A stretch of 21,200 nucleotides of DNA from a virus (IMGVR_UViG_3300044645_001672:1-21200); one strand, 5' to 3'. Counted from the stretch's first letter, positions 12,608 to 18,913 are shown. A program made the numbers and translations. The notes: generated by a model from the letters alone, not told the origin.

Positions 12608-12914
12608 CTTCTTCATCCTCATCATCAAGTGAATCTAGTGGGTCCAAGATGTACCCACGATTTAACATCCATTCAAGTACATCGTCCTGGTGCTGTTCTG
12701 CTCCGTACTCTAAGGAGAATCCCTGGCCTGCCTCTACAGCCTCACACAGGTGCTCCCACATCTCATCAAGGGTTGCCTGTGCAGTCCAGTTGTCATCGCT
12801 AACGATGTTTTGAATAGTCGACCAGGTCCACAGCCATACCATGGATAGCCCAAGGTCGGTGGTGTCCAAGATCTCTAAACACTTATTTAGTTTATCTTTA
12901 TCTTCAGGCTTCAT
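12591..12914 (-). CDS. Hypothetical acidic protein, 107 aa
   Basis: I start at the ATG at 12914, which has GGAG at ideal spacing; an in-frame ATG at 12956 would overlap the upstream gene much more. The product is Trp-rich in the centre (MVWLWTWSTIQNIV) and ends in a very acidic tail (DDEDEEDASDE). It overlaps its neighbours on both sides. Function unknown. Confidence 0.75.
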   Translation of the reverse strand: MKPEDKDKLNKCLEILDTTDLGLSMVWLWTWSTIQNIVSDDNWTAQATLDEMWEHLCEAVEAGQGFSLEYGAEQHQDDVLEWMLNRGYILDPLDSLDDEDEEDASDE

Positions 12915-13176
12915 TCCGTGCTCCAATCGCAAATGATAGTTGGTAAGTAAGTTCATATAGCGCTACCAAGGTGTCTAGTGCGCCTTCACATTCCGTACGG
13001 ACCATGGAGTCCATTGCTTCTTCTGACTCCTCTTCCCGTTCGATTGCGTCTGCAAGTTCTTGCTCGGCAATCAGCATTAAGTTCTTTAGTTCACCGTGGA
13101 TAATGTCAAGGCCTGATACTCCTGCATTGACCATGCGTTGCAAATGGGGCGGGAGCCCAATGTCTTCTTGATTCAT
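12904..13176 (-). CDS. Hypothetical acidic helical protein, 90 aa
   Basis: It begins on the upstream stop (TAATG) and overlaps the next start by 11 bases. The sequence is a long acidic helix (AEQELADAIEREEESEEAM), likely a coiled coil. No family recognised. Confidence 0.75.
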   Translation of the reverse strand: MNQEDIGLPPHLQRMVNAGVSGLDIIHGELKNLMLIAEQELADAIEREEESEEAMDSMVRTECEGALDTLVALYELTYQLSFAIGARNEA

Positions 13177-13379
13177 TAGATTACCTCATAGTTCACTAGT
13201 GTTGATTCATTTAAGTTGTCTGCCCAATCAGGCTTTCCTTCTACCCAATTATATTCAATATCGATATCGCCTCCGCCTTCGGCAGGAGCGCCAATTGTTA
13301 TTACTAATTCAGTCCCGTCCTCAAAAAAGATTTGTTCGACGGCGGAACGATAAGTAACTTCTCTAGATGTTATATTCAT
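13176..13379 (-). CDS. Hypothetical beta-rich protein, 67 aa
   Basis: It starts on the upstream stop (TAATG) and its own stop overlaps the next ATG (TAATG). The strand-turn pattern (QIFFEDGTELVITIG, DIDIEYNWVEGKPDW) suggests a small beta-sheet fold. No family recognised. Confidence 0.75.
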   Translation of the reverse strand: MNITSREVTYRSAVEQIFFEDGTELVITIGAPAEGGGDIDIEYNWVEGKPDWADNLNESTLVNYEVI

Positions 13380-13564
13380 TATTCATACCTTTCGTTAGTA
13401 GAGTTCATTATATCAGTTGCCACTGACAATAAATGCCTGGTTGCCTCAATTTGTCCTTCAACAAATTTAAAGTTATCATCAGTTGAATGTAACTTATCTA
13501 AGTCCTGGATAAGACTAATTAAATGAAGCTTTATATATTCTAGGAAGTGGGATGACTTAGTCAA
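13379..13564 (-). CDS. Hypothetical helical protein, 61 aa, TTG start
   Basis: The open frame extends further upstream, but that part is covered by the paralogue at 13557-13715 in another phase. The TTG at 13564 has AGAGGG at good spacing and overlaps the upstream stop by 8 bases, so I choose it. The product is helical (SSHFLEYIKLHLISLIQDLD), resembling four-helix-bundle fragments. Function unknown. Confidence 0.65.
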   Translation of the reverse strand: MTKSSHFLEYIKLHLISLIQDLDKLHSTDDNFKFVEGQIEATRHLLSVATDIMNSTNERYE

Positions 13565-13715
13565 AATAACCCTCTGCCCATAGTCCTTGTAGAAACTCCT
13601 GTGCTTTCCATAAGTTCCCGTGTAAAAACGGGTCATCATTGGAATCCACGGTAGTTATTACAGATTGAATTGCATAGACCATTTCATCTAGATCTTTATT
13701 AGAATAACCTAACAT
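13557..13715 (-). CDS. Hypothetical protein, 52 aa, paralogue of the next gene upstream
   Basis: The product begins MLGYSNKDLDEMVYAIQ and ends with EFLQGLWAEG. Its neighbour begins MLGYTEIDIDRMKFAL and ends with EFLDKMLAEG. The shared pattern, equal length and TAATG junction mark a tandem duplication. The stop overlaps the TTG start of the next gene. Confidence 0.7.
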   Translation of the reverse strand: MLGYSNKDLDEMVYAIQSVITTVDSNDDPFLHGNLWKAQEFLQGLWAEGYFD

Positions 13716-13867
13716 TACATTTTCCCTTCCGCTAGCATTTTGTCTAAAAACTCATGAACTTCTTCTAATCTAATTTTGATATCTTCTTGGGCTGGCGGTA
13801 AATAGAAAGCAGCCATATTCAAAGCAAACTTCATTCTATCTATATCTATTTCAGTATATCCTAACAT
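13715..13867 (-). CDS. Hypothetical protein, 50 aa, tandem paralogue
   Basis: This is the first of the two MLGY paralogues. It starts at the second ATG of an ATGATG pair (the first is at 13870), overlapping the upstream stop. The shared pattern MLGY-x3-D-x-D-x-M near the start and EFL-x4-AEG near the end suggests a conserved two-helix fold. Function unknown. Confidence 0.7.
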   Translation of the reverse strand: MLGYTEIDIDRMKFALNMAAFYLPPAQEDIKIRLEEVHEFLDKMLAEGKM

Positions 13868-14079
13868 CATAGTAAGAACTCATCTCCTTCAATATACCCG
13901 TAGTATTCATTATATGATTGTTTTAAGTTATCAGGTGCAAATTGCATAAACTTATATTCTGCATATGCTGAGCCTTCATCTAAGTTAGCATTGTTCCATT
14001 GCTCAAATAGATGTTGCTCAATATCTACTTGAATTGCTCCAAGAATATGCTCTCCTACTGTATCTGTAAATGCTTCCAT
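13867..14079 (-). CDS. Hypothetical protein, 70 aa, first gene of an eight-gene operon
   Basis: I choose the ATG at 14079: it has the standard CGAAAGGG leader and a TGTCAG promoter. A longer frame starting at 14175 would run across that promoter. The product is aromatic and acidic (SAYAEYKFMQFAPDNLKQSY). It opens the operon that runs through gene 12473. No family recognised. Confidence 0.78.
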   Translation of the reverse strand: MEAFTDTVGEHILGAIQVDIEQHLFEQWNNANLDEGSAYAEYKFMQFAPDNLKQSYNEYYGYIEGDEFLL

Positions 14080-14103
14080 TTTTATCCCTTTCGTTATGTG
14101 ATT

Positions 14104-14127
14104 ATTATATATTAAGGCACTGACAAA
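14104..14127 (-). promoter_or_regulatory. TGTCAG-class promoter, copy 1
   Basis: Minus strand TTTGTCAG, 10 bases, TATAAT (14109-14104). No -35 fits well. It lies 25 bases ahead of the gene at 14079. Confidence 0.8.
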
Positions 14128-14143
14128 TGGAATAGATTTCCTA

Positions 14144-14159
14144 TGTGATACCCGCCACA
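14144..14159. promoter_or_regulatory. CRP/GlxR-like site, one mismatch
   Basis: TGTGA-N6-CCACA, one base off the TGTGA-N6-TCACA consensus, centred about 54 bases upstream of the predicted start of promoter copy 1. Confidence 0.5.
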
Positions 14160-14160
14160 T

Positions 14161-14176
14161 TGTGGCAAAGCTCACA
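14161..14176. promoter_or_regulatory. Second CRP/GlxR-like site, one mismatch
   Basis: TGTGG-N6-TCACA, centred 17 bases from the site at 14144 and leading straight into the TTTCAGGGG repeat. Confidence 0.55.
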
Positions 14177-14212
14177 AAATTTCAGGGGATTTTTACTTGA
14201 CTTCTTAAAGAG
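14171..14212 (-). repeat. Dispersed intergenic repeat
   Basis: CTCACAAAATTTCAGGGG, then a T-run, then ACTTGACTTCTTAAAGAG. It closely matches 19966-20009, and its TTCAGGGG core recurs at 11514, 11670, 16648 and 18036. Confidence 0.65.
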
Positions 14213-14236
14213 AATAATATACCCTCATGTCTTTGT

Positions 14237-14273
14237 GGGCAAAAAGAAGATCCCCCAGATCTTACCTGGGGGA
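14237..14273 (-). terminator. Intrinsic terminator
   Basis: Stem TCCCCCAG/CTGGGGGA (14251-14258 with 14266-14273), 7-base loop, followed on the minus strand by TCTTCTTTTTG. It closes either the operon at 14383 or the candidate RNA below. Confidence 0.85.
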
Positions 14274-14365
14274 CCATAGATTAGGGCTGCTAAGAGTAAC
14301 CAACGAAAGTAACAATCTCTGCCTTACTTAGCTCCTGGCCATACGACTAGATAGAAGCACCCTAA
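14238..14365 (-). ncRNA. Candidate structured small RNA
   Basis: The stretch between gene 14383 and the terminator codes for nothing credible. On the minus strand it begins with an extended -10 (TGATATAAT), then TTAGGGTGCT (14365-14356), which pairs with AGCAGCCCTAA (14291-14281) in a 10-bp stem with one bulge across 64 bases. Inside, AAGTAA and TTACTT can pair. An intrinsic terminator follows. A promoter, an enclosing stem and a terminator in about 130 bases fit a small RNA; a structured 3' UTR is the alternative. Confidence 0.5.
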
Positions 14366-14371
14366 AATACT

Positions 14372-14380
14372 ATTATATCA
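14372..14380 (-). promoter_or_regulatory. Extended -10 promoter of the candidate RNA
   Basis: TG-A-TATAAT on the minus strand, directly after the stop of gene 14383. TTGACT is 7 bases further upstream, too close for a -35. Confidence 0.5.
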
Positions 14381-14382
14381 TA

Positions 14383-14748
14383 TTAGTCAACTGAGACTAA
14401 TGTATACCTATTTACAAATTCAGCAATGCCGAACTTTGCTACGACTGTAGTAAGGTCCTCTTCAAAAAGAGTTACGGTTTGTTCTGCCCAATTGACAACA
14501 GGTACCTTGTGCTCATTGTCATCCAATCGATTAATGCTAAAGCCCCAACCAGTTGTTGAAGTCCATTCATCTCCAATTAAATGTGATGTAGCAATTCGTG
14601 TTGCATAGGATGAGTCACCCCACCTTGGCTCTGCTGCAGACAGCGCTGCTGCCAAGTTGCCAAGCATGTTGTGACCTGCCCAGTGCCCGTACAAAAACAA
14701 TGTGTCACCGCTGTTTTGTTTAAATCCAAAATTTGCTCTGTCTCCCAT
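14383..14748 (-). CDS. Phage protein with MGDRANFGF N-terminus, 121 aa
   Basis: The product begins MGDRANFGFKQNSGDTLFLY, followed by GHWAGHNMLGNLAAAL. This N-terminal pattern recurs in actinophage proteins of unknown function. It is mixed alpha/beta with no membrane span. The start overlaps the upstream stop (TAATG). It is the last gene of the operon that starts at 16584. Confidence 0.8.
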   Translation of the reverse strand: MGDRANFGFKQNSGDTLFLYGHWAGHNMLGNLAAALSAAEPRWGDSSYATRIATSHLIGDEWTSTTGWGFSINRLDDNEHKVPVVNWAEQTVTLFEEDLTTVVAKFGIAEFVNRYTLVSVD

Positions 14749-14954
14749 TATAGTTCCGCCTCTTCTAATGTAGGTACTGCTTCGGTTTTGTTTAATTCTA
14801 CTACTTCATATGCGACCTTGTCAAGGCCACGCTTGCTTGCATTGTAGTGGTGGCCACAAAAGAAAAGCTCACCTTCTACTAGTTTAACTACATACATTGC
14901 TTGAGCCGTGCCACATTGGTCACAGCCAATCCATCTAGTTAAGTCTTCTGTCAC
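14748..14954 (-). CDS. Zinc-ribbon protein, DUF7455-like, 68 aa
   Basis: The pattern CDQCGTAQAMYVV, then GELFFCGHHYNASKRGL, matches the small actinobacterial DUF7455 zinc ribbon: CxxCG, a strand, and FCGHH. The start is GTG, overlapping the upstream stop (GTGA). Family function unknown. Its presence supports an actinobacterial host. Confidence 0.75.
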   Translation of the reverse strand: MTEDLTRWIGCDQCGTAQAMYVVKLVEGELFFCGHHYNASKRGLDKVAYEVVELNKTEAVPTLEEAEL

Positions 14955-15097
14955 AGGTCGTTGCCTTCAATCATATCTGCTAATTGATTAAGTAACCATG
15001 AATCGATATCGGTGATATCAATCTCACGCAACTTCTCCATTAGTTCTTCACGAGCAAACTTGTACCCGTCTGTAAATCCTTCTTTGTAGTCTGACAC
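14951..15097 (-). CDS. Hypothetical protein, 48 aa, GTG start
   Basis: A strong AAGGAG precedes GTG. The product is a charged helix (MSDYKEGFTDGYKFAREELM and on). It is one base after the upstream stop and overlaps the next gene (GTGA). No family recognised. Confidence 0.7.
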   Translation of the reverse strand: MSDYKEGFTDGYKFAREELMEKLREIDITDIDSWLLNQLADMIEGNDL

Positions 15098-15098
15098 T

Positions 15099-15314
15099 TT
15101 AACTCCTTATATATCCCGTTGGTTCGAATTCAGAAACATACACTTCTTCAAGATTGTATTTCTCTCTAAGGTGTGTTACTTTCTCAATACTACCAGTTCC
15201 AATGTTGAATGTCAACGGCTCTTCGCTGGCTTCAGGATCTAAACCAAGCATCTCCGCCTCCCAGGTGGCCCGTGCATAGGCCACCTTAGTTGGTGCAGTA
15301 AGTTCAAAGTACAT
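15099..15314 (-). CDS. Hypothetical protein, 71 aa
   Basis: It starts on the upstream stop (TAATG). The product (MYFELTAPTKVAYARATWEA at the N-terminus, EEVYVSEFEPTGYIRS at the end) shows an alternating strand pattern. No family recognised. Confidence 0.72.
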   Translation of the reverse strand: MYFELTAPTKVAYARATWEAEMLGLDPEASEEPLTFNIGTGSIEKVTHLREKYNLEEVYVSEFEPTGYIRS

Positions 15315-15934
15315 TAGTCCACCTCGATTGAATCTATAGATGATGACAAATATGTAATTGGTTCATCATATGACACTGTGTCAAAGTCTGTATCGTGAAT
15401 TGAATTAATAGCATCCTCTTCGCTTCTAGCATTAACTGTAACTGAATATTGAACTGTTACAGTCAACTCAAATTCATTTGTTAGTTCGAAACCGCAGATG
15501 CTTGCAATTTCTTCGGCTTGATATTCTGTAATAGAATCGTCATCAAGTCCCTCCAGAGTAAATATCTTCATGTCATCACGCAACTTATTTAAGGTTGATG
15601 CGGTTGCATAGTCACGCTGAGTTACACGCTGAATCTGTTCTTCTAACTGTGCTATGCGTGCTTTGTTTTCTACTAACTGTGACTCAAGGAAGTCTCGTGT
15701 CATGTAGTGGTTATCGATTACTGGCTGGTCCATTTTTTCCTCTTTCGTTTGGTTTGTTGTTGGTAGTGTAGCATGCTCCACTGACAATAATGTAGTCTTG
15801 CGACCACAAGGGCATGTGAGCTCGGTCACACCAGATGGGAATCCAAATCCATCTGATGATGTTAGTTCGATTAAAGAATCACATTCATTTGGGTCACAGA
15901 CAAATGTATATTTAGATGAAATTAAATCTGTCAT
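15314..15934 (-). CDS. Two-part protein: N-terminal zinc ribbon and C-terminal coiled-coil domain
   Basis: The full frame is 206 residues. Residues 1-67 contain C13 and C18 (VCDPNEC) and a CPC pair at about 41-43, a probable zinc ribbon. From MDQPVIDNH (residue 68, ATG at 15733) a separate domain follows: a coiled coil (ESQLVENKARIAQLEEQIQRV), then a beta-rich part. The junction DNA carries a complete TGTCAG-class promoter and a CGAAAGAGG ribosome-binding site, so the C-terminal part (15314-15733) is probably also made alone. It overlaps its neighbours at both ends. Confidence 0.75.
   Translation of the reverse strand: MTDLISSKYTFVCDPNECDSLIELTSSDGFGFPSGVTELTCPCGRKTTLLSVEHATLPTTNQTKEEKMDQPVIDNHYMTRDFLESQLVENKARIAQLEEQIQRVTQRDYATASTLNKLRDDMKIFTLEGLDDDSITEYQAEEIASICGFELTNEFELTVTVQYSVTVNARSEEDAINSIHDTDFDTVSYDEPITYLSSSIDSIEVD
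15765..15788 (-). promoter_or_regulatory. TGTCAG-class promoter, copy 2, inside a reading frame
   Basis: Minus strand ATTGTCAG, 10 bases, TACACT (15770-15765), followed by a CAAAC-rich leader and CGAAAGAGG before the ATG at 15733. Confidence 0.7.
15815..15830. promoter_or_regulatory. Perfect CRP/GlxR-like palindrome
   Basis: TGTGA-N6-TCACA with centre GCTCGG, lying in coding sequence about 64 bases upstream of the predicted start of promoter copy 2. Confidence 0.6.
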
Positions 15935-16584
15935 GATTCATACCCACACTTCTGGCATGTCTCTACACCCTTTTCATCATCATAGATTAAACAATCAGTC
16001 TCATCACATTCACGACAAATGTTATCGTATTCTGATTCTGAGATAACTACACCACGAAGGATTTCTAGTTCACCGCCCCAGCCAGTCTCTTCCTCATATG
16101 ATAAAGTAAATAGCAAGTCAGGGTATTGTGCAGATAGTTTAGTTAATGCACCCATTGGGCGACCCCAAGCAGTTTGAAAATTATAATGAACTACATGGTT
16201 ATCACCATTGGCGGTTTCCTCCATATTAGTATCAGGATACTTGTCATTTACAGATACGGCAACATCCCATTTAGTTCCCCACTCACGGATATTAAAGTTA
16301 TACCAGTCATCAGTAAGACACTTCATTGCTTCTGAAATTGGGAGGGAATAGTCAGGCTGACCAAGATATACTTCTTCAGTAATACCAGCATCCATGTAGT
16401 TATAGATATTATGAAATGCAAAGACAGGCTCTGCATATAAAGTATTCTTCTTCATGAATGTATTCTTACTTACATCCCATGAATCATGCATTTGAGTAAA
16501 TGGCTTATTTAATTGAGCCATCATTTTCTTAACTGATTCAGGATTACCTTCTACGGTTAATCCATTAAATACCCAGTTTGGCAT
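15931..16584 (-). CDS. Api92-like phage protein with C-terminal zinc ribbon
   Basis: I start at MPNWVFNGLTVEG (ATG at 16584), which has CGAAAGG and a promoter; the frame extends 20 codons further but crosses the promoter. PNW-x2-NGLTV at the start, REWGTKWDVAV (about residues 105-115), a FQTAWGRPMGALTKLSAQYP block and YEEETGWGGE are the conserved blocks of the Api92/DUF1281 ferredoxin-like family of phages and plasmids. The tail has CREC and CQKC pairs, a probable zinc ribbon. Function unknown. First gene of its operon; the stop overlaps the next start (ATGA). Confidence 0.8.
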   Translation of the reverse strand: MPNWVFNGLTVEGNPESVKKMMAQLNKPFTQMHDSWDVSKNTFMKKNTLYAEPVFAFHNIYNYMDAGITEEVYLGQPDYSLPISEAMKCLTDDWYNFNIREWGTKWDVAVSVNDKYPDTNMEETANGDNHVVHYNFQTAWGRPMGALTKLSAQYPDLLFTLSYEEETGWGGELEILRGVVISESEYDNICRECDETDCLIYDDEKGVETCQKCGYES

Positions 16585-16614
16585 TTGATATCCTTTCGTT
16601 GGTGATATGTCAGA

Positions 16615-16644
16615 ATTATAGCGGATGCCACTGACAAATGTCAA
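16615..16644 (-). promoter_or_regulatory. TGTCAG-class promoter, copy 3, with -35
   Basis: Minus strand TTGACA (16644-16639), then TTTGTCAG, 10 bases, TATAAT (16620-16615). This copy also has a perfect -35 with an 18-base spacer, showing that the box sits between -35 and -10. Confidence 0.85.
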
Positions 16645-16727
16645 CAGATTTCAGGGGTTTTTTTAAATTGGTCGTAACGGAATTAGGCTGCCTTCAGGTA
16701 TGGGGGCATCTTTCTGCAACTGTAAGG

Positions 16728-16801
16728 TGTGCCATGTAGGACTTGAACCTACGACGACCGAATTATGAGTTCGGGGCTCTAACCAACTGAGCTAATGGCA
16801 C
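16728..16801 (-). tRNA. tRNA with CAT anticodon (Met, or Ile2)
   Basis: Acceptor GTGCCAT/ATGGCAC, D arm GCTC...GAGC, anticodon stem CCGAA/TTCGG with loop CTCATAA, T arm GTAGG-TTCAAGT-CCTAC, discriminator A. The anticodon CAT could be elongator Met or lysidine-modified Ile. No CCA is encoded. The acceptor does not look like an initiator tRNA. Confidence 0.9.
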
Positions 16802-16805
16802 CTTG

Positions 16806-16879
16806 CGATCTGTATCGGACTTGAACCGACGGCCTCTACCGTGACAGGGTAGCGCTCTAACCAACTGAGCTAACAGACC
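16806..16879 (-). tRNA. tRNA-Asp (GTC)
   Basis: Acceptor GGTCTGT/ACAGATC with one G-T pair, D arm GCTC...GAGC, anticodon stem CTACC/GGTAG with loop CTGTCAC giving GTC, T arm GTCGG-TTCAAGT-CCGAT, discriminator G. It lies 4 bases from the CAT tRNA, and both follow the DUF932 gene, so they are probably processed from its transcript. Confidence 0.92.
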
Positions 16880-16886
16880 AAATGGT

Positions 16887-16907
16887 GAGCAGTTTTAAAT
16901 CTTGCTC
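16887..16907 (-). other. GAGCA/TGCTC hairpin between DUF932 and tRNA-Asp
   Basis: GAGCA and TGCTC pair around 11 bases, embedded in CCTGAGCA...AACTGCTCAC on the minus strand. A related hairpin lies at 18455-18475. Confidence 0.5.
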
Positions 16908-16921
16908 AGGATTTTTATTTA

Positions 16922-17926
16922 TTAAAACGCAGAAACTAATTTTTTAATTTTATTTTTTTCTGCGGTAAGAACAGGGTCAAATCCTGATGCACCTGCAATA
17001 AGTGATTCAGAATTTCCTCGTGCAGTACGATAGTAATCTAGGCGTTCAGTAAGTGCATTAAATGCGCCCCACTTTGTTCCCTTGATTGTCGCATTGGTTG
17101 GTGAGTTATGATACAAATCATCAAGCAAAACAACTTTGTTTTCCCACTTCTTTAGCGCACCCTTAGAATCCTTTTCAGGCTTTGGGTAGATTGTCTGAAT
17201 CAACTTTGAGAATTCTGCATCAGTAATTGATTGATTGAACATTGCTTGTGCTTCCTTCTCAAATTCATCAAAGTATCCTAGAGCAAGACCGAGAGTCTCA
17301 CGGGCAACTTGAATTCGTCCTTCAACTGATTGTGTATGACGAATCTTAAAAGATTGCTTTGCATTACGCATTGCAAGGTTAAGAGTGTTTTGGCATACAA
17401 CACGAACAGGAGTAACAGCAGCCTGAACAGCAACTGACCCGTCATGAGATGTCCAAACAATTAAATAAAGTTTTGTCTCGTCATTTGCACCTTGTGGGTC
17501 AAGCACCATTGTGCGGGGAATGTCCACAGTACCAAAAACAACTTTACCGCTACGCAATGAGCCAGCAGATTCCCAAAAACAATTTGGGTCTGCATCATGA
17601 ATAGCATCAGCAAATGCAAACAATTCTTCATTCTGCACTGGCTTGTAACGCTTACCAACAGTAGCAAGAACATCAGTTCCGCCATTGAATGGATTGTCAC
17701 GCAACACAAGAGATGCGGTAGAAACATCATTCCATGATTCTGGAATGTGCTCAGTGATTGGAGATAGACGAACATTCCAATTAGACAACTTTGCTTCATT
17801 AAGCATTGTTTGTGTTGTAACTTCTTCATCTTGATTAAAGATGCGATTTGCTAATCCATGCCATGCTGGTTTTCCACGCAAAGCAAAAGCAACTTCGCCA
17901 TTTTCAGTTTCTAGATTATGAGCCAT
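16922..17926 (-). CDS. DUF932 phage/plasmid-like protein
   Basis: The 334-residue protein fits the DUF932 family (TIGR03299 type): N-terminal ETENGEVAFALRGKPAWHGL, VGKRYKPVQNEELFAFADAI in the middle, then TPVRVVCQNTLNLAMRNAK. Members are common in phages and plasmids; their function is not established. This is the longest gene of the minus half. It has CGAAAGG, promoter copy 4 and a perfect CRP-like site upstream, so it may be highly expressed. The two tRNA genes lie downstream on the same strand. Confidence 0.88.
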   Translation of the reverse strand: MAHNLETENGEVAFALRGKPAWHGLANRIFNQDEEVTTQTMLNEAKLSNWNVRLSPITEHIPESWNDVSTASLVLRDNPFNGGTDVLATVGKRYKPVQNEELFAFADAIHDADPNCFWESAGSLRSGKVVFGTVDIPRTMVLDPQGANDETKLYLIVWTSHDGSVAVQAAVTPVRVVCQNTLNLAMRNAKQSFKIRHTQSVEGRIQVARETLGLALGYFDEFEKEAQAMFNQSITDAEFSKLIQTIYPKPEKDSKGALKKWENKVVLLDDLYHNSPTNATIKGTKWGAFNALTERLDYYRTARGNSESLIAGASGFDPVLTAEKNKIKKLVSAF

Positions 17927-17958
17927 AATTTATTTCCTTTCGGTTGGTTGATAAACTG

Positions 17959-17982
17959 AGTATAACATAGGGCACTGACATT
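17959..17982 (-). promoter_or_regulatory. TGTCAG-class promoter, copy 4
   Basis: Minus strand AATGTCAG, 10 bases, TATACT (17964-17959). A TTGTTA -35 with a 17-base spacer is also possible. Confidence 0.8.
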
Positions 17983-17999
17983 AACAAGATTAGACAGTC

Positions 18000-18013
18000 A
18001 TTTGTCGACAAAT
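18000..18013. promoter_or_regulatory. Palindrome ATTTGTCGACAAAT
   Basis: A perfect 14-bp palindrome of two TTTGTC half-sites between the promoter and the CRP-like site; a similar TTTGTCGACA lies at 11648. Confidence 0.5.
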
Positions 18014-18017
18014 AAAA

Positions 18018-18033
18018 TGTGATGAATCTCACA
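18018..18033. promoter_or_regulatory. Perfect CRP/GlxR-like palindrome upstream of DUF932
   Basis: TGTGA-N6-TCACA (centre TGAATC), about 73 bases upstream of the predicted start, followed by the TTTTCAGGGG repeat. Confidence 0.68.
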
Positions 18034-18045
18034 AATTTTCAGGGG

Positions 18046-18077
18046 TTTTCCACAGGAGGCCGTAAGTCTGTGGATAA
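18046..18077. other. Two DnaA-box-like 9-mers facing each other
   Basis: TTTTCCACA (18046-18054) and TGTGGATAA (18069-18077) fit TTWTNCACA and its inverse. TCCACAG/CTGTGGA can also form a 7-bp hairpin. Confidence 0.35.
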
Positions 18078-18117
18078 CCGCCCACATATTTGGGGGCAGA
18101 TTTAAAGTTGGGAAGAT

Positions 18118-18152
18118 GGGGCGGGACACAAAAGGCATTAAGATCCCGCCCC
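18118..18152 (-). terminator. GC-rich hairpin after gene 18158
   Basis: GGGGCGGGA (18118-18126) pairs with TCCCGCCCC (18144-18152), 9 bp with a 17-base loop, immediately after the stop of gene 18158. No strong T-run follows. Confidence 0.6.
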
Positions 18153-18157
18153 AAGCT

Positions 18158-18418
18158 TTATGCTAAGTGTAATTCCTTAGCAGTATTAGATAGTTTAGAT
18201 TTAACAGATGTAATTATTTCCATTGGTAAAAACATTGCAGTTGTCTTCTTCTTTTTAATTGTATCGAATACAAATGCTTTTACATTACCATCAAAGCGTG
18301 CTATGTTGCTATAAACTAATTCAGTTAAATAGTCTTTGTCCACGCCTTGCTCTGAATAAATTGTTAAATCATTTTGCTTGTTTTCATCATAGATTTCTAT
18401 TCTGAAACGATTAGCCAT
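18158..18418 (-). CDS. Hypothetical protein, 86 aa
   Basis: An AAAGG site precedes the ATG. The product starts MANRFRIEIYDENKQNDLTI and has a Lys-rich centre (IKKKKTTAMFLPMEII); probable alpha/beta fold. It follows gene 18491 with a 72-base gap that holds two hairpins and no promoter of the main class, so it is likely cotranscribed. No family recognised. Confidence 0.78.
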   Translation of the reverse strand: MANRFRIEIYDENKQNDLTIYSEQGVDKDYLTELVYSNIARFDGNVKAFVFDTIKKKKTTAMFLPMEIITSVKSKLSNTAKELHLA

Positions 18419-18440
18419 TTTATTACCTTTGTTAGTAGGG

Positions 18441-18475
18441 ACACCCGAAGGTGTGAGCAGTTTGGCGACATGCTC
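18441..18475 (-). other. UUCG-tetraloop hairpin and GAGCA hairpin in an intergenic leader
   Basis: On the minus strand ACACC-TTCG-GGTGT (18454-18441) is a C(UUCG)G hairpin, an extra-stable tetraloop. Just before it, GAGCA...TGCTC (18475-18455) forms a second stem like that at 16887. Both lie between genes 18491 and 18158. Confidence 0.6.
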
Positions 18476-18490
18476 AGGTCGTTAGATTAT

Positions 18491-18913
18491 TTAGAGATAA
18501 CGAGCAACCGCATTGTAAGTGCTGGTATTAACTGTTTCCTCATCTGTCATCTTGAGAATACGAATTGCGTTTTCGATTTCTTGCTTTTGCTCTAGGTATG
18601 TGTGACGACCCATCTGCTCAAAGTCACGCTCAGGCTCTGTTGGCAGGTCTGATTGTGTAACTGTCAAATCAAAGTCAATGTTGAGAGTGTTATTCCAAGC
18701 ACGATAGTTGGTACGGAAGTTTTCTGCCTTCTTGATGTTAGAAACGGCATAGGCAGTAATTTCCTTCTGCCACTTTTCCATAGCCTTCTTGTACTTTGCT
18801 TCGTTTGTTTCTTGATTAGCATAGTTGGCGTTAAGTTCTACTAACTTTGCCTCAAGTGCCTTGATTACCTTTGGTGTTGCGATTTTTACTGAGATTGCTT
18901 TTCCTCTAGCCAT
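18491..18913 (-). CDS. Hypothetical helical protein, 140 aa
   Basis: A strong CGAAAGAGG leader and promoter copy 5 precede the ATG. The product starts with MARGKAISVKIATPKVIKAL, followed by a long charged helical region likely to form a coiled coil, and ends with EIENAIRILKMTDEETVN. No named family recognised. Confidence 0.82.
   Translation of the reverse strand: MARGKAISVKIATPKVIKALEAKLVELNANYANQETNEAKYKKAMEKWQKEITAYAVSNIKKAENFRTNYRAWNNTLNIDFDLTVTQSDLPTEPERDFEQMGRHTYLEQKQEIENAIRILKMTDEETVNTSTYNAVARYL

Noticed and set aside
13565-13639. Upstream extension of gene 13379-13564
   Set aside because: This part is occupied in another phase by the MLGY paralogue, whose match to its neighbour supports coding.
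14080-14175. Upstream extension of gene 13867-14079
   Set aside because: The extension translates the promoter box and CRP-like sites; the ATG at 14079 has the standard leader.
16585-16644. Upstream extension of the Api92-like gene
   Set aside because: It covers the -10 and the box; the family normally starts at the PNW motif.
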